64,000 nt of DNA from Nitrospirota bacterium (GTDB lineage Bacteria; Nitrospirota; Nitrospiria; Nitrospirales; Nitrospiraceae), in NCBI GenBank assembly GCA_016219645.1, contig JACRLR010000026.1, positions 1-64,000 of the forward strand, given 5' to 3'. Each line of letters starts with the position of its first letter. Positions within the stretch are counted from its first letter, which is position 1. The notes below the pieces were generated by a model. The model worked only from the letters and a program-made list of their open reading frames with translations, had not been told where the DNA came from and ran no database searches. The translations under genes and the position numbers were made by a program. Of this stretch, positions 32,976 through 42,445 are shown piece after piece.

Positions 32976-34181
32976 ATGGGAGTGAGGCAAAGCGAGCAGA
33001 TGCGGTTGCGTGCTCTCGGTTTGCTGGTGGCTATCACGTTCGTGGTGTGGGTCGCAGGCCCGGCCCAGGCGCAGCAGAAGAAGATCACCGGTGAAGATGG
33101 GGCGCCGATGGTGCTCGTGCCGGCGGGGGAATTTACCATGGGGAGCAACGATGGTCGTGGCGATGAAACGCCCGTCCATCAGGTCTATCTCGATGCCTAT
33201 TACCTCGACAAGTATGAGGTGACGGTCGGGCAGTACGCGAATTTTCTGAAAGCCACGGGCTTTAACGGGCCGCCGATGTGGGCGACCATGGGCCAGCCGT
33301 CCCATCAGAAGCGCCCGATCGTGAATGTCGATTGGTCGGATGCGAGTAACTATTGCGAGTGGGCCGGCAAGCGGCTGCCGACGGAGGCGGAATGGGAGAA
33401 AGCGGCGAGGGGGACGGATGGGCGTATCTATCCCTGGGGCAATGAACCTCCCAATACGCTCCGGGCGAACTATGGGCAGGAGAAGTGGAACAACCATACC
33501 GCGCTGGTGCCGGTGGGGCAATTGAAAGACGGCAAGAGCCCCTATGAGATCTATGATCTGGCGGGGAATGTCTGGGAGTGGGTAAGCGACTGGTATGACC
33601 CGGACTATTACGCAACCAGCCCCCCTCAGAACCCGAAGGGGCCGGAAAATGGTAAATACAGAGTGTTACGGGGCGGCTCGTGGGACCTCGCTCCGGAGCA
33701 CCTGCGATCCACGCGCCGGGATTTCAATATACCGTTGGCCCCCACCTATGAGTCACCGGCCTATCGGAACTTCAACAGCGGGTTCCGCTGTGCGAAGAAT
33801 CCAGGGCTGGCTGACCCCGGGGGACTAATGACATTGAGTCCGGTTCCGGCCGATTATGCCGACAAACATATGCCGGCTGGCTGGTGGACAGATACTAATA
33901 TCATCGAGGAGGGAAGGCAGATTTATTCCCAGGAGGGCTGCCGCAGTTGCCATAAGGACGGCAAACCGGTAAAAAGTGGGGGAGGGCTTCGTGACCCAAA
34001 AAACACCAGCCGTTTCTCAGACAGCTACTGGTTCTGGCGAGTGGCGGAAGGAGTTCCAAAGACAAGCATGAAGGCCTGGAAGTCGTTCCTCTCAGAAGAG
34101 CAGATCTGGCAGGTGATCGCGTTCGTGCATCAGTTCTCGCATGGGGGGAAACCCTCCGAACACACGGATTACAAACCCTGA
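32976..34181 (+). CDS. Secreted SUMF1-domain protein fused to cytochrome c
   Basis: A 401-residue protein: signal peptide (LGLLVAITFVVWVAGPAQAQ), a SUMF1 domain (MVLVPAGEFTMGSNDGRGDE, GKRLPTEAEWEKAARGTDG, VLRGGSWDLAPE, NSGFRCAKNPG), then from about residue 290 a monohaem cytochrome c with EGCRSCHKDG and a likely Met ligand in PKTSMKAW. No catalytic FGE Cys pair. Haem attachment places it in the periplasm. It might pass electrons while the SUMF1 part binds a partner. ATG 32976 follows GCAAGGAGGAGAGGC. Last co-directional gene of the island. Confidence 0.87.
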   Translation: MGVRQSEQMRLRALGLLVAITFVVWVAGPAQAQQKKITGEDGAPMVLVPAGEFTMGSNDGRGDETPVHQVYLDAYYLDKYEVTVGQYANFLKATGFNGPPMWATMGQPSHQKRPIVNVDWSDASNYCEWAGKRLPTEAEWEKAARGTDGRIYPWGNEPPNTLRANYGQEKWNNHTALVPVGQLKDGKSPYEIYDLAGNVWEWVSDWYDPDYYATSPPQNPKGPENGKYRVLRGGSWDLAPEHLRSTRRDFNIPLAPTYESPAYRNFNSGFRCAKNPGLADPGGLMTLSPVPADYADKHMPAGWWTDTNIIEEGRQIYSQEGCRSCHKDGKPVKSGGGLRDPKNTSRFSDSYWFWRVAEGVPKTSMKAWKSFLSEEQIWQVIAFVHQFSHGGKPSEHTDYKP

Positions 34182-34212
34182 CGGGGGTCTAGGCTGAACA
34201 CCCTGACAAGGC

Positions 34213-34246
34213 TGAGAACGACTCAGTACGTACCAAGTCGTTCTCA
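34213..34246. terminator. 11-bp hairpin after the island
   Basis: TGAGAACGACT pairs perfectly with AGTCGTTCTCA across a 12-base loop, just past the SUMF1-cytochrome stop. On the plus strand the tail is A-rich rather than T-rich, so it is a weak terminator candidate; it may serve both converging genes. Confidence 0.4.
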
Positions 34247-34346
34247 AAAGAACTCATCAGACGACCTTCGCCTTTGCCAGGATCCATGCACACGGAACGT
34301 TCACTTCCGGCACTGGCTGGCACCTGCCCGCCATCCTATCCGCTCG

Positions 34347-34988
34347 TCACACGCTGCTTGCCGAGACTGGCTTCGCTGGCTTTTCCGGTGAGCGATCTCC
34401 GCCTGGCGGTCCCTCCTGAACCATTTTGATCATGGAGATGATGAACAGCACGTAGAGCGCGATGCCGACGTAGATCAAGTAGGGCTGGACACCCCCAGCC
34501 TCCTTCAATGCCTCGTCCCGCTTGGCCTGATCGCCCCAGGCACCCTGCTTGATCCGACCGACTTGCTCGCGGCAATGCCAGTAATAGACATAGTTCGCTG
34601 TTGCTCCGGCCATGACACTCCAGATGAGCCCCACGGTGATGTCGCCGGTCAAATAGGTCGAGATCATTGGGCCGAGAGCATAGACCAAGGCATAGGTATA
34701 CATTTTTCTATAGAGAAACCAGAGGAATGAAACATAGAGAAAGGCCGGCCAGTTCCAGGTCAGGGCAAACTTCGGCTTATCTCCCAACCCGAACTTTCTA
34801 AAATGGTGCAGATAATGGTCGGCGTAGGGACCGATGAATTGACGCCAGAGCTGCTCATCGGTGTGTATCACAGGTGCGATCGGGGCGGCGATCGGGGCTT
34901 CAGACTCGATGGCTAATGTGCTGCCGCACTGGTGACAGAATTTTGCGTCTTCTTGGTTCTGCTGTTGGCAATGTGCACAGGCTTTCAT
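34347..34988 (-). CDS. Zinc-ribbon membrane protein (DUF2628-like)
   Basis: A 213-residue protein beginning MKACAHCQQQNQEDAKFCHQ and CG, a double CxxC zinc ribbon, then a cytoplasmic linker and several membrane segments (WPAFLYVSFLWFLYRKMYTY, ALVYALGPMISTYLTGDITV, YLIYVGIALYVLFIISMI). It resembles DUF2628-type inner-membrane proteins. The function is unknown. The start at 34988 gives the zinc ribbon at the very N-terminus; upstream in-frame residues look non-native. Convergent with the island. Confidence 0.72.
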   Translation of the reverse strand: MKACAHCQQQNQEDAKFCHQCGSTLAIESEAPIAAPIAPVIHTDEQLWRQFIGPYADHYLHHFRKFGLGDKPKFALTWNWPAFLYVSFLWFLYRKMYTYALVYALGPMISTYLTGDITVGLIWSVMAGATANYVYYWHCREQVGRIKQGAWGDQAKRDEALKEAGGVQPYLIYVGIALYVLFIISMIKMVQEGPPGGDRSPEKPAKPVSASSV

Positions 34989-35131
34989 CCCGCACAGAAT
35001 AGCACAATACAGACAATACCTGGTACAGAGGGCGGGCGATTCCGCCTCGCATCGTCTACCTTCCACTACAAGTTGCTTCCAGCGGGAGGCCTATGCTACC
35101 TTCCCTTACTTTACAAAGGGATACGTCTATT

Positions 35132-36328
35132 ATGCCGACAGAGGAACTGAAGCAGGATGCCGCACGTTATATGATGCAGACCTATACGCGTCAACCGCTT
35201 TCGATTGTGCGGGGACGTGGGACGAAGGTGTACGACCTCGAGGGGCGGGAGTATCTCGATTTCGTCGGTGGGATTGCGGTCAACATTCTCGGACATGGTC
35301 ACCCGGATCTGGTGCAAGCGATCCAACGCCAAGCCGCGCAGCTGATCCATACCTCGAACCTCTACTACACTGAGCCACAAGTGAAGCTCGCGCAGTTCCT
35401 GGTGGAGCATTCCTTTGCCGACAAGGTGTTCTTTTGCAACGGCGGGGCCGAGGCCAACGAAGCCGCGATCAAGCTGGCCCGCCGCTACTCTCATGACAGG
35501 TACGGAGCAGGGCGGTTCGAGATCGTCACGATGACGAACTCGTTCCATGGCCGAACAATGGCGACGTTGACCGCGACCGGCCAGGACAAGGTCCAGAAGG
35601 GCTACGAGCCATTGCTGCAGGGTTTCAGCTACGTCCCGTTCAATAGTCTGGGAGACCTGGAACGGGCCGTGACTGACAAGACTGCAGCCATCATGCTCGA
35701 GCCGATTCAAGGCGAGGGGGGCGTCTTTGTCGCGGACCGTGAATATTTGAAACAGGTGAGAGATTTATGCACAAAAAAAGATGTGCTGTTGATTTTCGAT
35801 GAGGTCCAGACCGGAATGGGACGGACAGGGACGCTCTTCGCCTATGAGCAGTTGGGGGCGCAGCCGGACATTATGACCTTGGCAAAAGGGTTAGGTGGCG
35901 GTGTGCCCATCGGAGCCTGCCTTGCCATTGACTCCGTTGCAAAAACCTTTTCGCCCGGAAGCCACGCCTCGACATTCGGCGGCAATCCGCTTGCCTGTGC
36001 CGCAGGACTGGCCGTCTGCCACGCTCTAATGGACGCACGAGTACTTGAACATGCGCGGAAAACAGGAGAGTATTTTGCGAAGAAGTTATCCGACTGTAAA
36101 GCCCGACACCGCGTGGTACGAGAGGTGCGCGGTCTCGGTCTCTTGCAGGGGATCGAGCTTGATATGGATGCAAAAACCGTCGTGAGCGAGTGTTTGGCTC
36201 GCGGCATTCTGGTCAATGCGACCGGCGAGCACATACTGCGGTTCGTACCACCTCTCATCATCAGCCAACCGGAAATCGATCATTTGATTGAAACGCTTGC
36301 TCAGATTTTTGACGCACAGGCATCATAA
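35132..36328 (+). CDS. argD: Acetylornithine aminotransferase
   Basis: A 398-residue class III PLP aminotransferase converting N-acetylglutamate semialdehyde to N-acetylornithine. Motifs: FVGGIAVNILGHGHPDL, FCNGGAEANEAAIKLAR, FHGRTMATLTATGQ, LIFDEVQTGMGRTG and TLAKGLGGGVPIGA with the PLP Lys. Start chosen at 35132 (MPTEELKQDAARYMM); an in-frame ATG at 35093 would extend into an unlikely N-terminus. It begins the argD-argF-argG-argH operon. Confidence 0.94.
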   Translation: MPTEELKQDAARYMMQTYTRQPLSIVRGRGTKVYDLEGREYLDFVGGIAVNILGHGHPDLVQAIQRQAAQLIHTSNLYYTEPQVKLAQFLVEHSFADKVFFCNGGAEANEAAIKLARRYSHDRYGAGRFEIVTMTNSFHGRTMATLTATGQDKVQKGYEPLLQGFSYVPFNSLGDLERAVTDKTAAIMLEPIQGEGGVFVADREYLKQVRDLCTKKDVLLIFDEVQTGMGRTGTLFAYEQLGAQPDIMTLAKGLGGGVPIGACLAIDSVAKTFSPGSHASTFGGNPLACAAGLAVCHALMDARVLEHARKTGEYFAKKLSDCKARHRVVREVRGLGLLQGIELDMDAKTVVSECLARGILVNATGEHILRFVPPLIISQPEIDHLIETLAQIFDAQAS

Positions 36329-36345
36329 GTATCTGTCATACCGTA

Positions 36346-37332
36346 ATGGACATAACAAGGATGACCACACGAGCGACAGAAGTACGGACCGGGAAAAAAG
36401 ATCTTCTGGACATTGCTGCCATCAGCAAGGCGGGCGTGGAGAGCTTGCTGTCGTCGGCGATCCTCTTGAAAGACAAACTGCGGCGTGGAGTTCCTCATCC
36501 CCTCCTTGCCGGGAAGACGTTAGGTCTCCTGTTCCAGAAGCCGTCGACAAGGACTCGGGTATCGTTCGAGGCGGGCATGAATCACTTGGGCGGCTATGCC
36601 ATGGTTCTGCCCATGGCCGATATCCAGCTTTCGCGTGGGGAAAGTATCGCCGATACGGCGCGCGTGTTGTCGCGCTATCTCGACGCGATCGTCATTCGTA
36701 CCTACGACCACTCCATCGTGGAGGAATGGGCGAGGGAAGCGACGATGCCGGTGATCAATGGGCTGACCGACCTGAGCCACCCCTGTCAGGCTCTCTCAGA
36801 TCTCCTGACCATTCGCGAGAAAAAGGGCCGGTTAAAGGGGATCAAGATTGCGTATATAGGAGACGGCAACAATGTGGCGAACTCTCTCATCGAGGCAGCG
36901 GCGAAGATGGGGATGCTCATCACACTCGGCTGCCCAGCGGGATTTCAGCCAGAGCAGCATGTCGTCGATAGGGCAAGGGTCGCGGCAGCAGACACCGGGG
37001 CAGTGATTGAAATCGGGCACGATCCCAACATTGCGGCCAAGGACGCAGACGTCATCTATACCGATGTCTGGATCAGCATGGGTCGTGAGAGGGAGCATGT
37101 GCGAAGACTCAAAGCTCTGGCGCCTTATCAAGTGAACAGCCGGCTGCTGCATCGCGCCAAGCCTGATGCGATCGTCATGCATTGTCTGCCGGCCCACCGG
37201 GGTGAAGAAATCAGCGCCGACGTGCTGGATGGCCCACAGTCGGTCATCATCGACCAGGCAGAGAATCGACTGCATATGCAGAAAGCCATTCTCGCAAACC
37301 TAATAGGCAAGAGGAGGCGAACGAGACGATGA
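36346..37332 (+). CDS. argF: Ornithine carbamoyltransferase
   Basis: A 328-residue transcarbamylase making citrulline from ornithine and carbamoyl phosphate. [20 protein letters not shown] carries the carbamoyl phosphate site, [13 protein letters not shown] the second motif and [13 protein letters not shown] the ornithine loop. The start at 36346 is uncertain; ATG 36361 is an alternative. The end overlaps the argG start by four bases (ATGA). Confidence 0.95.
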   Translation: MDITRMTTRATEVRTGKKDLLDIAAISKAGVESLLSSAILLKDKLRRGVPHPLLAGKTLGLLFQKPSTRTRVSFEAGMNHLGGYAMVLPMADIQLSRGESIADTARVLSRYLDAIVIRTYDHSIVEEWAREATMPVINGLTDLSHPCQALSDLLTIREKKGRLKGIKIAYIGDGNNVANSLIEAAAKMGMLITLGCPAGFQPEQHVVDRARVAAADTGAVIEIGHDPNIAAKDADVIYTDVWISMGREREHVRRLKALAPYQVNSRLLHRAKPDAIVMHCLPAHRGEEISADVLDGPQSVIIDQAENRLHMQKAILANLIGKRRRTRR

Positions 37333-38540
37333 GTCAGGGCATAAAGAAGGTGGTGTTGGCCTATTCAGGCGGGCTCGATACCTCCGTAATCTTGAAGTGG
37401 CTACAGGAGACCTATGATGCCGAAGTCATCGCGTTCTGCGCGGATCTTGGCCAGGGCGAGGATCTTCAGGCGATCAAGGCGAAGGCGAAGGCGCTCGGCG
37501 TGAAAAAAGTCTATGTGGAAGATCTGCGGGAAACATTCGTCACGGACTACGTCTTTCCAATGTTGCGCGGCAATGCCATGTATGAAGGGTGTTACTTGCT
37601 GGGGACGTCGATTGCGCGCCCGCTCATCGCACGCCGCCAGGCAGAAATCGCGCTGAAAGAAGGCGCCGAAGCGGTCTCGCACGGTGCCACCGGCAAAGGG
37701 AACGATCAGGTGCGGTTTGAGTTGACGTATACGGCCATTGCGCCGAAACTCAAAATCATTGCGCCTTGGCGTGAGTGGGCCATGCGCTCACGGCGGGAAT
37801 TGATTGAGTACGCTGATCGCCATGGCATCCCGGTCACCGCGACGAAAGCGAAGCCCTACAGCATGGACCTCAACTTGTTCCACGTGAGCTACGAAGGGGG
37901 CATTCTCGAAAATCCGTGGGAAGCGCCGCCAGATGAGATTTTCCAGATGACTGTGTCGCCAGAACGGGCGCCGAACAAGCCTCTCGAAGTTGAGATTGAG
38001 TATGAGGCCGGCAATCCAGTCGCCGTGGACGGAAAGAAGATGAGTCCGGCCACGTTGCTGGCCCATCTCAACAAGCTGGGCGGAGCACATGGGGTCGGAC
38101 GTGTCGATCTGGTCGAGAACCGCTACGTCGGCATGAAGTCGCGCGGAGTGTATGAAACACCGGGCGGGACGATGCTGCATGTCGCACATCGCGGCCTCGA
38201 ATCACTGACCATGGATCGCGAGGTACTTCATTTCAGGGACAGTCTGATTCCACGATTCGCCGATCTGATCTACAACGGCTATTGGTTCAGTCCCGAACGT
38301 GACATGGTGCAGACGGCCATGGATGAGGCTCAGAAGGATGTGTCAGGGACTGTGCGAGTGAAGTTGTACAAGGGCAACTGCACAGTGGTCGGACGAAAGT
38401 CCAAAAATTCGCTGTATCGTCTCGACATCGCAACGTTCGAAGAAGACGACGTATACAACCAGAAAGATGCCGAGGGGTTCATCCGGCTGAATGCGTTGCG
38501 TCTGAAAATCAGGGCTCAACGGCGGAAGGGTTCAATGTGA
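37329..38540 (+). CDS. argG: Argininosuccinate synthase
   Basis: A 403-residue ATP-dependent ligase joining citrulline and aspartate. [18 protein letters not shown] is the N-terminal PP-loop; [31 protein letters not shown] and [10 protein letters not shown] are family signatures. Full length. Its TGA overlaps the argH start. Confidence 0.97.
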   Translation: MSQGIKKVVLAYSGGLDTSVILKWLQETYDAEVIAFCADLGQGEDLQAIKAKAKALGVKKVYVEDLRETFVTDYVFPMLRGNAMYEGCYLLGTSIARPLIARRQAEIALKEGAEAVSHGATGKGNDQVRFELTYTAIAPKLKIIAPWREWAMRSRRELIEYADRHGIPVTATKAKPYSMDLNLFHVSYEGGILENPWEAPPDEIFQMTVSPERAPNKPLEVEIEYEAGNPVAVDGKKMSPATLLAHLNKLGGAHGVGRVDLVENRYVGMKSRGVYETPGGTMLHVAHRGLESLTMDREVLHFRDSLIPRFADLIYNGYWFSPERDMVQTAMDEAQKDVSGTVRVKLYKGNCTVVGRKSKNSLYRLDIATFEEDDVYNQKDAEGFIRLNALRLKIRAQRRKGSM

Positions 38541-39952
38541 TGGGACGACGGAGCAGACGTCTGCCGCAGCGTCCAACAAGCGAGAAGGCGTGGGCTGGAC
38601 GGTTCCGACAGCAGACGAACCGTCTTGTGGAGACCTTTACCGTTTCTGTGGCGGTCGATCGCCGGCTCTATTCCTATGACATCCAGGGCAGTATCGCCCA
38701 TTGCAAGGCGCTGGGAAAGGCGCGCGTACTGACCCCCTCTGAAACCAGGACGATCGTGCATGGTCTGGGATCAGTGAAGACAGAGCTGGACCGGGGCCGC
38801 TTTCGCTTCACCCAGCAGGATGAAGATATTCACATGGCGATTGAGCGCCGGTTGACAGAATTGATCGGCCCACTTGGCGGCAAGCTGCACACGGGCCGTA
38901 GCAGGAACGACCAGGTTGCGCTGGACATCCGACTCTATTTACGGGATCAACTTGGTCAGCTCGTCGCGCATCTGGAGCACTTCCAACGCGTCCTAGTGGG
39001 GAAAGCGAAGGCGAATCGAACAGTCGCCATGCCTGGCTATACGCATCTGCAGCGAGCCCAGCCGGTCTTGCTCGCCCATCATCTCCTGGCCTATGTGGAA
39101 ATGATCGAGCGGGACAAGGGACGGCTTCGCGATGCATCGGTGCGTGTGAATGTTATGCCGTTGGGATCTGGCGCGCTCGCGGGAACAAACTATCCAGTCG
39201 ATCGCCGGCTCACTGCTGAGCTGTTGGGTTTTCCCACCTTGACGCAAAACAGTCTCGATGCCGTCTCCGATCGAGATTTCATGATCGAGGTGGCATCGGC
39301 ACTGGCAATCATCATGATGCATCTGTCTCGGCTCAGTGAGGAATTAATTCTCTGGTCGTCCCAGGAGTTCCGATTCGTCGAGCTTCCCGATGCCTTCTGT
39401 ACCGGCAGCAGTATGATGCCCCAGAAGAAGAATCCCGATGTGCCTGAATTGGTGCGGGGTAAGACAGGACGTGTCTACGGCCATCTGATAAATCTATTGA
39501 CGACGCTCAAAGCCTTACCCCTGAGTTATAACCGGGATCTTCAAGAGGATAAGCCAGCGCTCTTCGACGCCCTCGATACTGTCGTCGCATCGGTCGATGT
39601 CCTGACGGAATTGATGCGCCGGCTCACCATCAACCGGGATGTGCTCAAGCAGACCGTTCAGAGTGGCGGCATGCTTGCCACGGAAGTTGCGGATTATCTT
39701 GTGACCCGGGGTGTACCTTTTCGTGACGCACATGCGATCACGGGCCGTCTGGTGCGTGCTGCGCTGGATCAAGGCCGTGAACTCACCGATTTCTCGCTCG
39801 AGGAGCTGCAGGCATTTTCAGAGCGAATTGAAAAGAATCTTTTCTTACGGTTGACGGTCACCGCCGCGATCGACCGGAAGTCTCAGGTAGGTGGAACTGC
39901 CCGAACGCGAGTGGAACAGCGTATAAAAGACCTCGAGCGGATGCTCTCGTGA
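38540..39952 (+). CDS. argH: Argininosuccinate lyase
   Basis: A 470-residue fumarase-superfamily enzyme releasing arginine and fumarate. KLHTGRSRNDQVALD, PGYTHLQRAQPVLLAHHLLA and the signature GSSMMPQKKNPDVPE are present. Start either ATG 38540 (overlapping argG TGA) or GTG 38537. A short N-terminal Arg-rich extension (GRRSRRLPQRP) precedes the usual beginning. Confidence 0.96.
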   Translation: MGRRSRRLPQRPTSEKAWAGRFRQQTNRLVETFTVSVAVDRRLYSYDIQGSIAHCKALGKARVLTPSETRTIVHGLGSVKTELDRGRFRFTQQDEDIHMAIERRLTELIGPLGGKLHTGRSRNDQVALDIRLYLRDQLGQLVAHLEHFQRVLVGKAKANRTVAMPGYTHLQRAQPVLLAHHLLAYVEMIERDKGRLRDASVRVNVMPLGSGALAGTNYPVDRRLTAELLGFPTLTQNSLDAVSDRDFMIEVASALAIIMMHLSRLSEELILWSSQEFRFVELPDAFCTGSSMMPQKKNPDVPELVRGKTGRVYGHLINLLTTLKALPLSYNRDLQEDKPALFDALDTVVASVDVLTELMRRLTINRDVLKQTVQSGGMLATEVADYLVTRGVPFRDAHAITGRLVRAALDQGRELTDFSLEELQAFSERIEKNLFLRLTVTAAIDRKSQVGGTARTRVEQRIKDLERMLS

Positions 39953-40215
39953 AGATGCGGACGACAAATCCGACACCCATCATGGCAGGGGTGCTGCTGG
40001 TCATGTCGGTTGGCTGTGGGGCTGTGGGGTCGCCGATTCCTCCTGAAAGGGTCGGTGTAAATGCGACCATCGAGCGCCAAAAGGCGTTAGAGTCACTGGA
40101 GGAAAAGCGGCGCAAGGACGCAGCGCTGCTCGAATCCACGGAACCGGAACCGGACTCAGCGCTCCAGGGACAGGATGTCAACCTCCCCCCGTTAGAACCT
40201 GTGGGAACAAGGTAA
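39949..40215 (+). CDS. Small outer-membrane-type lipoprotein
   Basis: An 88-residue protein with signal peptide and lipobox (AGVLLVMSVGC), followed by a charged helix (ERQKALESLEEKRRKDAALL) and a Pro-rich tail. Starts at GTG 39949 with a 4-base overlap of argH (GTGA). Small lipoproteins, often LptM/YifL-like, commonly sit between argH and lysA; that assignment is tentative. Confidence 0.7.
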   Translation: MKMRTTNPTPIMAGVLLVMSVGCGAVGSPIPPERVGVNATIERQKALESLEEKRRKDAALLESTEPEPDSALQGQDVNLPPLEPVGTR

Positions 40216-40492
40216 TTTCAGAGGCCATTCTTGCTAGACCTCAGTGGCAAGATACAGCTATACTGAGACCTTTGAAAATCGAAGCTGCTCTCTGCTCCAG
40301 AGCATTCTGTGAGGGAGTGAACGAAGCTATATCATCTTGCGGATTGGAGTCCTTCGAGTCCGAGCATGGGAGCACAGTCCATTCCTGACGAAAAAGCAAA
40401 GTAAGACGGCCATTCGAGCCGCTCAAGACATTTCAACGGACCTATTGACCGCCTCAGCCAACTAGCCTGACAGAGGTAAGGAGGATCGATTC

Positions 40493-42445
40493 ATGGAGCT
40501 TATTCAACCTACGCGGCACAGTCAGCTCGTTGGGCATCCACCAATGGTCAAGCTCGCACCGGGCAAGCGGCTGTTGCTGGTCGATCCTTATCCTCGCAAT
40601 AGCCCCTATAGATTGACCGCGTCGGAACGACGCGCGGTGTGGTTTCCCAAGCTGAGCTTGCCGACCATAGCGGCCTATACGCCGGCCAATTGGGAGGTCA
40701 GTCTGGTCGATGAGGCGGTGCACGATATCGATTTCGACTTTCCCTGTGACATGGTTGGCCTCTCCATGTTTACCTGCTATGCCCCTCGCGCCTACGAGAT
40801 TGCGGCAGAGTTTCGCAAGCGGGGTAGGACGATCGTCATGGGGGGAGTTCATCCCACCTACTGCCCCGATGAAGCGCTCCGACACGCGGATGCGATCGTC
40901 TGCGGTGAAGCCGAAGATCTCTGGCCTCAACTGGTTGCGGACTATGAGGCGGGGAAGATGCAGCGCATGTACAAGATGACGTCGTTCCCTTCGCTGGAAA
41001 ATTACAAGAGCCCACGCGTCGAATTGCTGAGCCCTGACTCGTACATGACGAGACAGTGCAGTTTCACAACCAGAGGCTGTCATTTCGATTGCGAGTTCTG
41101 CAGCGTATCTCCGTTCAACGGAAAGACTACGCGGCGCCGGCCTGTGCAGGAAGTGATCACAGAGCTTCGAAACGTTCAGCGATGGATCCGCAGTGAAGTA
41201 GTCGAGAGATTGCGCGATGAGCCGATGTGGAAAGCCTTCCTCACCACGCTGAAGATTCGAGTCGGTATCGAGGACGGCAGCATCGTCGCGTTTGTCGACG
41301 ACTTGCACAACAGCAACCGCGCCTATTGCCGTGAGCTCTGGGCTGCCCTGAAGCCGCTCAAGCTTAAATGGGGCTGCCAGTCTACGATGTTCCTGGCTGA
41401 CGACGAAGAGATGGTCAAACTTGCGGCAGAAAGCGGCTGCGTGTCGGTGTTTGTCGGTATGGAATCGCTCGATGAAGAGGCGCTTGATGAAACGAACAAG
41501 CCGTTTAACCGGGTTCTGAAGTTCTCCAAAGAGATCAAGATGTTCCACGATTATGGGATCATGGTGAATCCAGGAATCGTGTTCGGATTCGACAGTGACG
41601 ATGTGACCGTGTTTGAACGAGCGGTCGACTTTTTGACGAAGAACCAGGTGGAATTGGCCTACTTCAACGTGTTGACGCCTCTTCCCGGCACACAGCTGTT
41701 CGACCGATTCGAAAGGGAAGGTCGGATCTTCGATAGGGACTGGGCGAAGTACGACGGAAAACATGTCGTGTTCCAGCCGAGCAGGATGACGGTTGAACAG
41801 CTACAAGATGGTTTCCACTGGGCCAACCATCAGTTTTATTCGATCCCTTCCATCTGGAAGCGACTGTCCGGCACGAGTCAACGGCTGATTCCTCGATTCG
41901 AGATGAATCGGGAGTTCCGGAAACTGGTCAAGAGAACCTGCCCGAAAGCGTCCCTGTCGCCACTCGCAGGCGTATTGAAGAATCTCCAAGCGAAGCTTCC
42001 CGTGTTGGACAAAGAGCAATTGGTTCCAAGCGCGCTGCATGCGTTGAAACAGCATCTCGATCCAAACGCGCTCTCCGCGCAACAAATGATATTTCACATC
42101 AAGGCCAAGCGGCATGACAAGTTTGCGGCATTGTTCGTGGACCTTGATGGCACCCTCGACCGTCTGAATGCCTTGGAATTGATCAAGCGGATCAGGGAAG
42201 CGGCCAATCATGCGCGCATGGACATCATTGTCAACTTCGAACACCTCAAGCTGGCGACGCCAGACGCCCTCAAGACATTGATGGATTCGGACGCGATGAA
42301 GGTCGCGATTCCGAATGTGAAGGTCCGCTTTCGTAAGTTTAAGGATGCCTTTGAGGCTTCCGTTCAGGGTTTCTCCCTTGCAGGCTTGCAGGGCTTCTCG
42401 CTCGCAGGGCTCGAACATCTGAACGAAGATTCATCTGATGCATAG
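40493..42445 (+). CDS. B12-binding radical SAM protein with C-terminal STAS-like domain
   Basis: A 650-residue protein. The N-terminus is a cobalamin-binding domain (VGLSMFTCYAPRAYEIAAEF, VMGGVHPTYCPDEAL), the middle a radical SAM barrel with the cluster motif RGCHFDCEFCSV and VFVGMESLDEEALDETNK. The last 110 residues (KFAALFVDLDGTLDRLNALE, then ANHARMDIIVNFEHLKLATP) fold like a STAS/anti-sigma antagonist domain, an uncommon addition. A short duplicated GFSLAGL ends the protein. ATG 40493 follows GGTAAGGAGGATCGATTC. It overlaps lysA by 8 bases. Substrate unknown. Confidence 0.82.
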   Translation: MELIQPTRHSQLVGHPPMVKLAPGKRLLLVDPYPRNSPYRLTASERRAVWFPKLSLPTIAAYTPANWEVSLVDEAVHDIDFDFPCDMVGLSMFTCYAPRAYEIAAEFRKRGRTIVMGGVHPTYCPDEALRHADAIVCGEAEDLWPQLVADYEAGKMQRMYKMTSFPSLENYKSPRVELLSPDSYMTRQCSFTTRGCHFDCEFCSVSPFNGKTTRRRPVQEVITELRNVQRWIRSEVVERLRDEPMWKAFLTTLKIRVGIEDGSIVAFVDDLHNSNRAYCRELWAALKPLKLKWGCQSTMFLADDEEMVKLAAESGCVSVFVGMESLDEEALDETNKPFNRVLKFSKEIKMFHDYGIMVNPGIVFGFDSDDVTVFERAVDFLTKNQVELAYFNVLTPLPGTQLFDRFEREGRIFDRDWAKYDGKHVVFQPSRMTVEQLQDGFHWANHQFYSIPSIWKRLSGTSQRLIPRFEMNREFRKLVKRTCPKASLSPLAGVLKNLQAKLPVLDKEQLVPSALHALKQHLDPNALSAQQMIFHIKAKRHDKFAALFVDLDGTLDRLNALELIKRIREAANHARMDIIVNFEHLKLATPDALKTLMDSDAMKVAIPNVKVRFRKFKDAFEASVQGFSLAGLQGFSLAGLEHLNEDSSDA

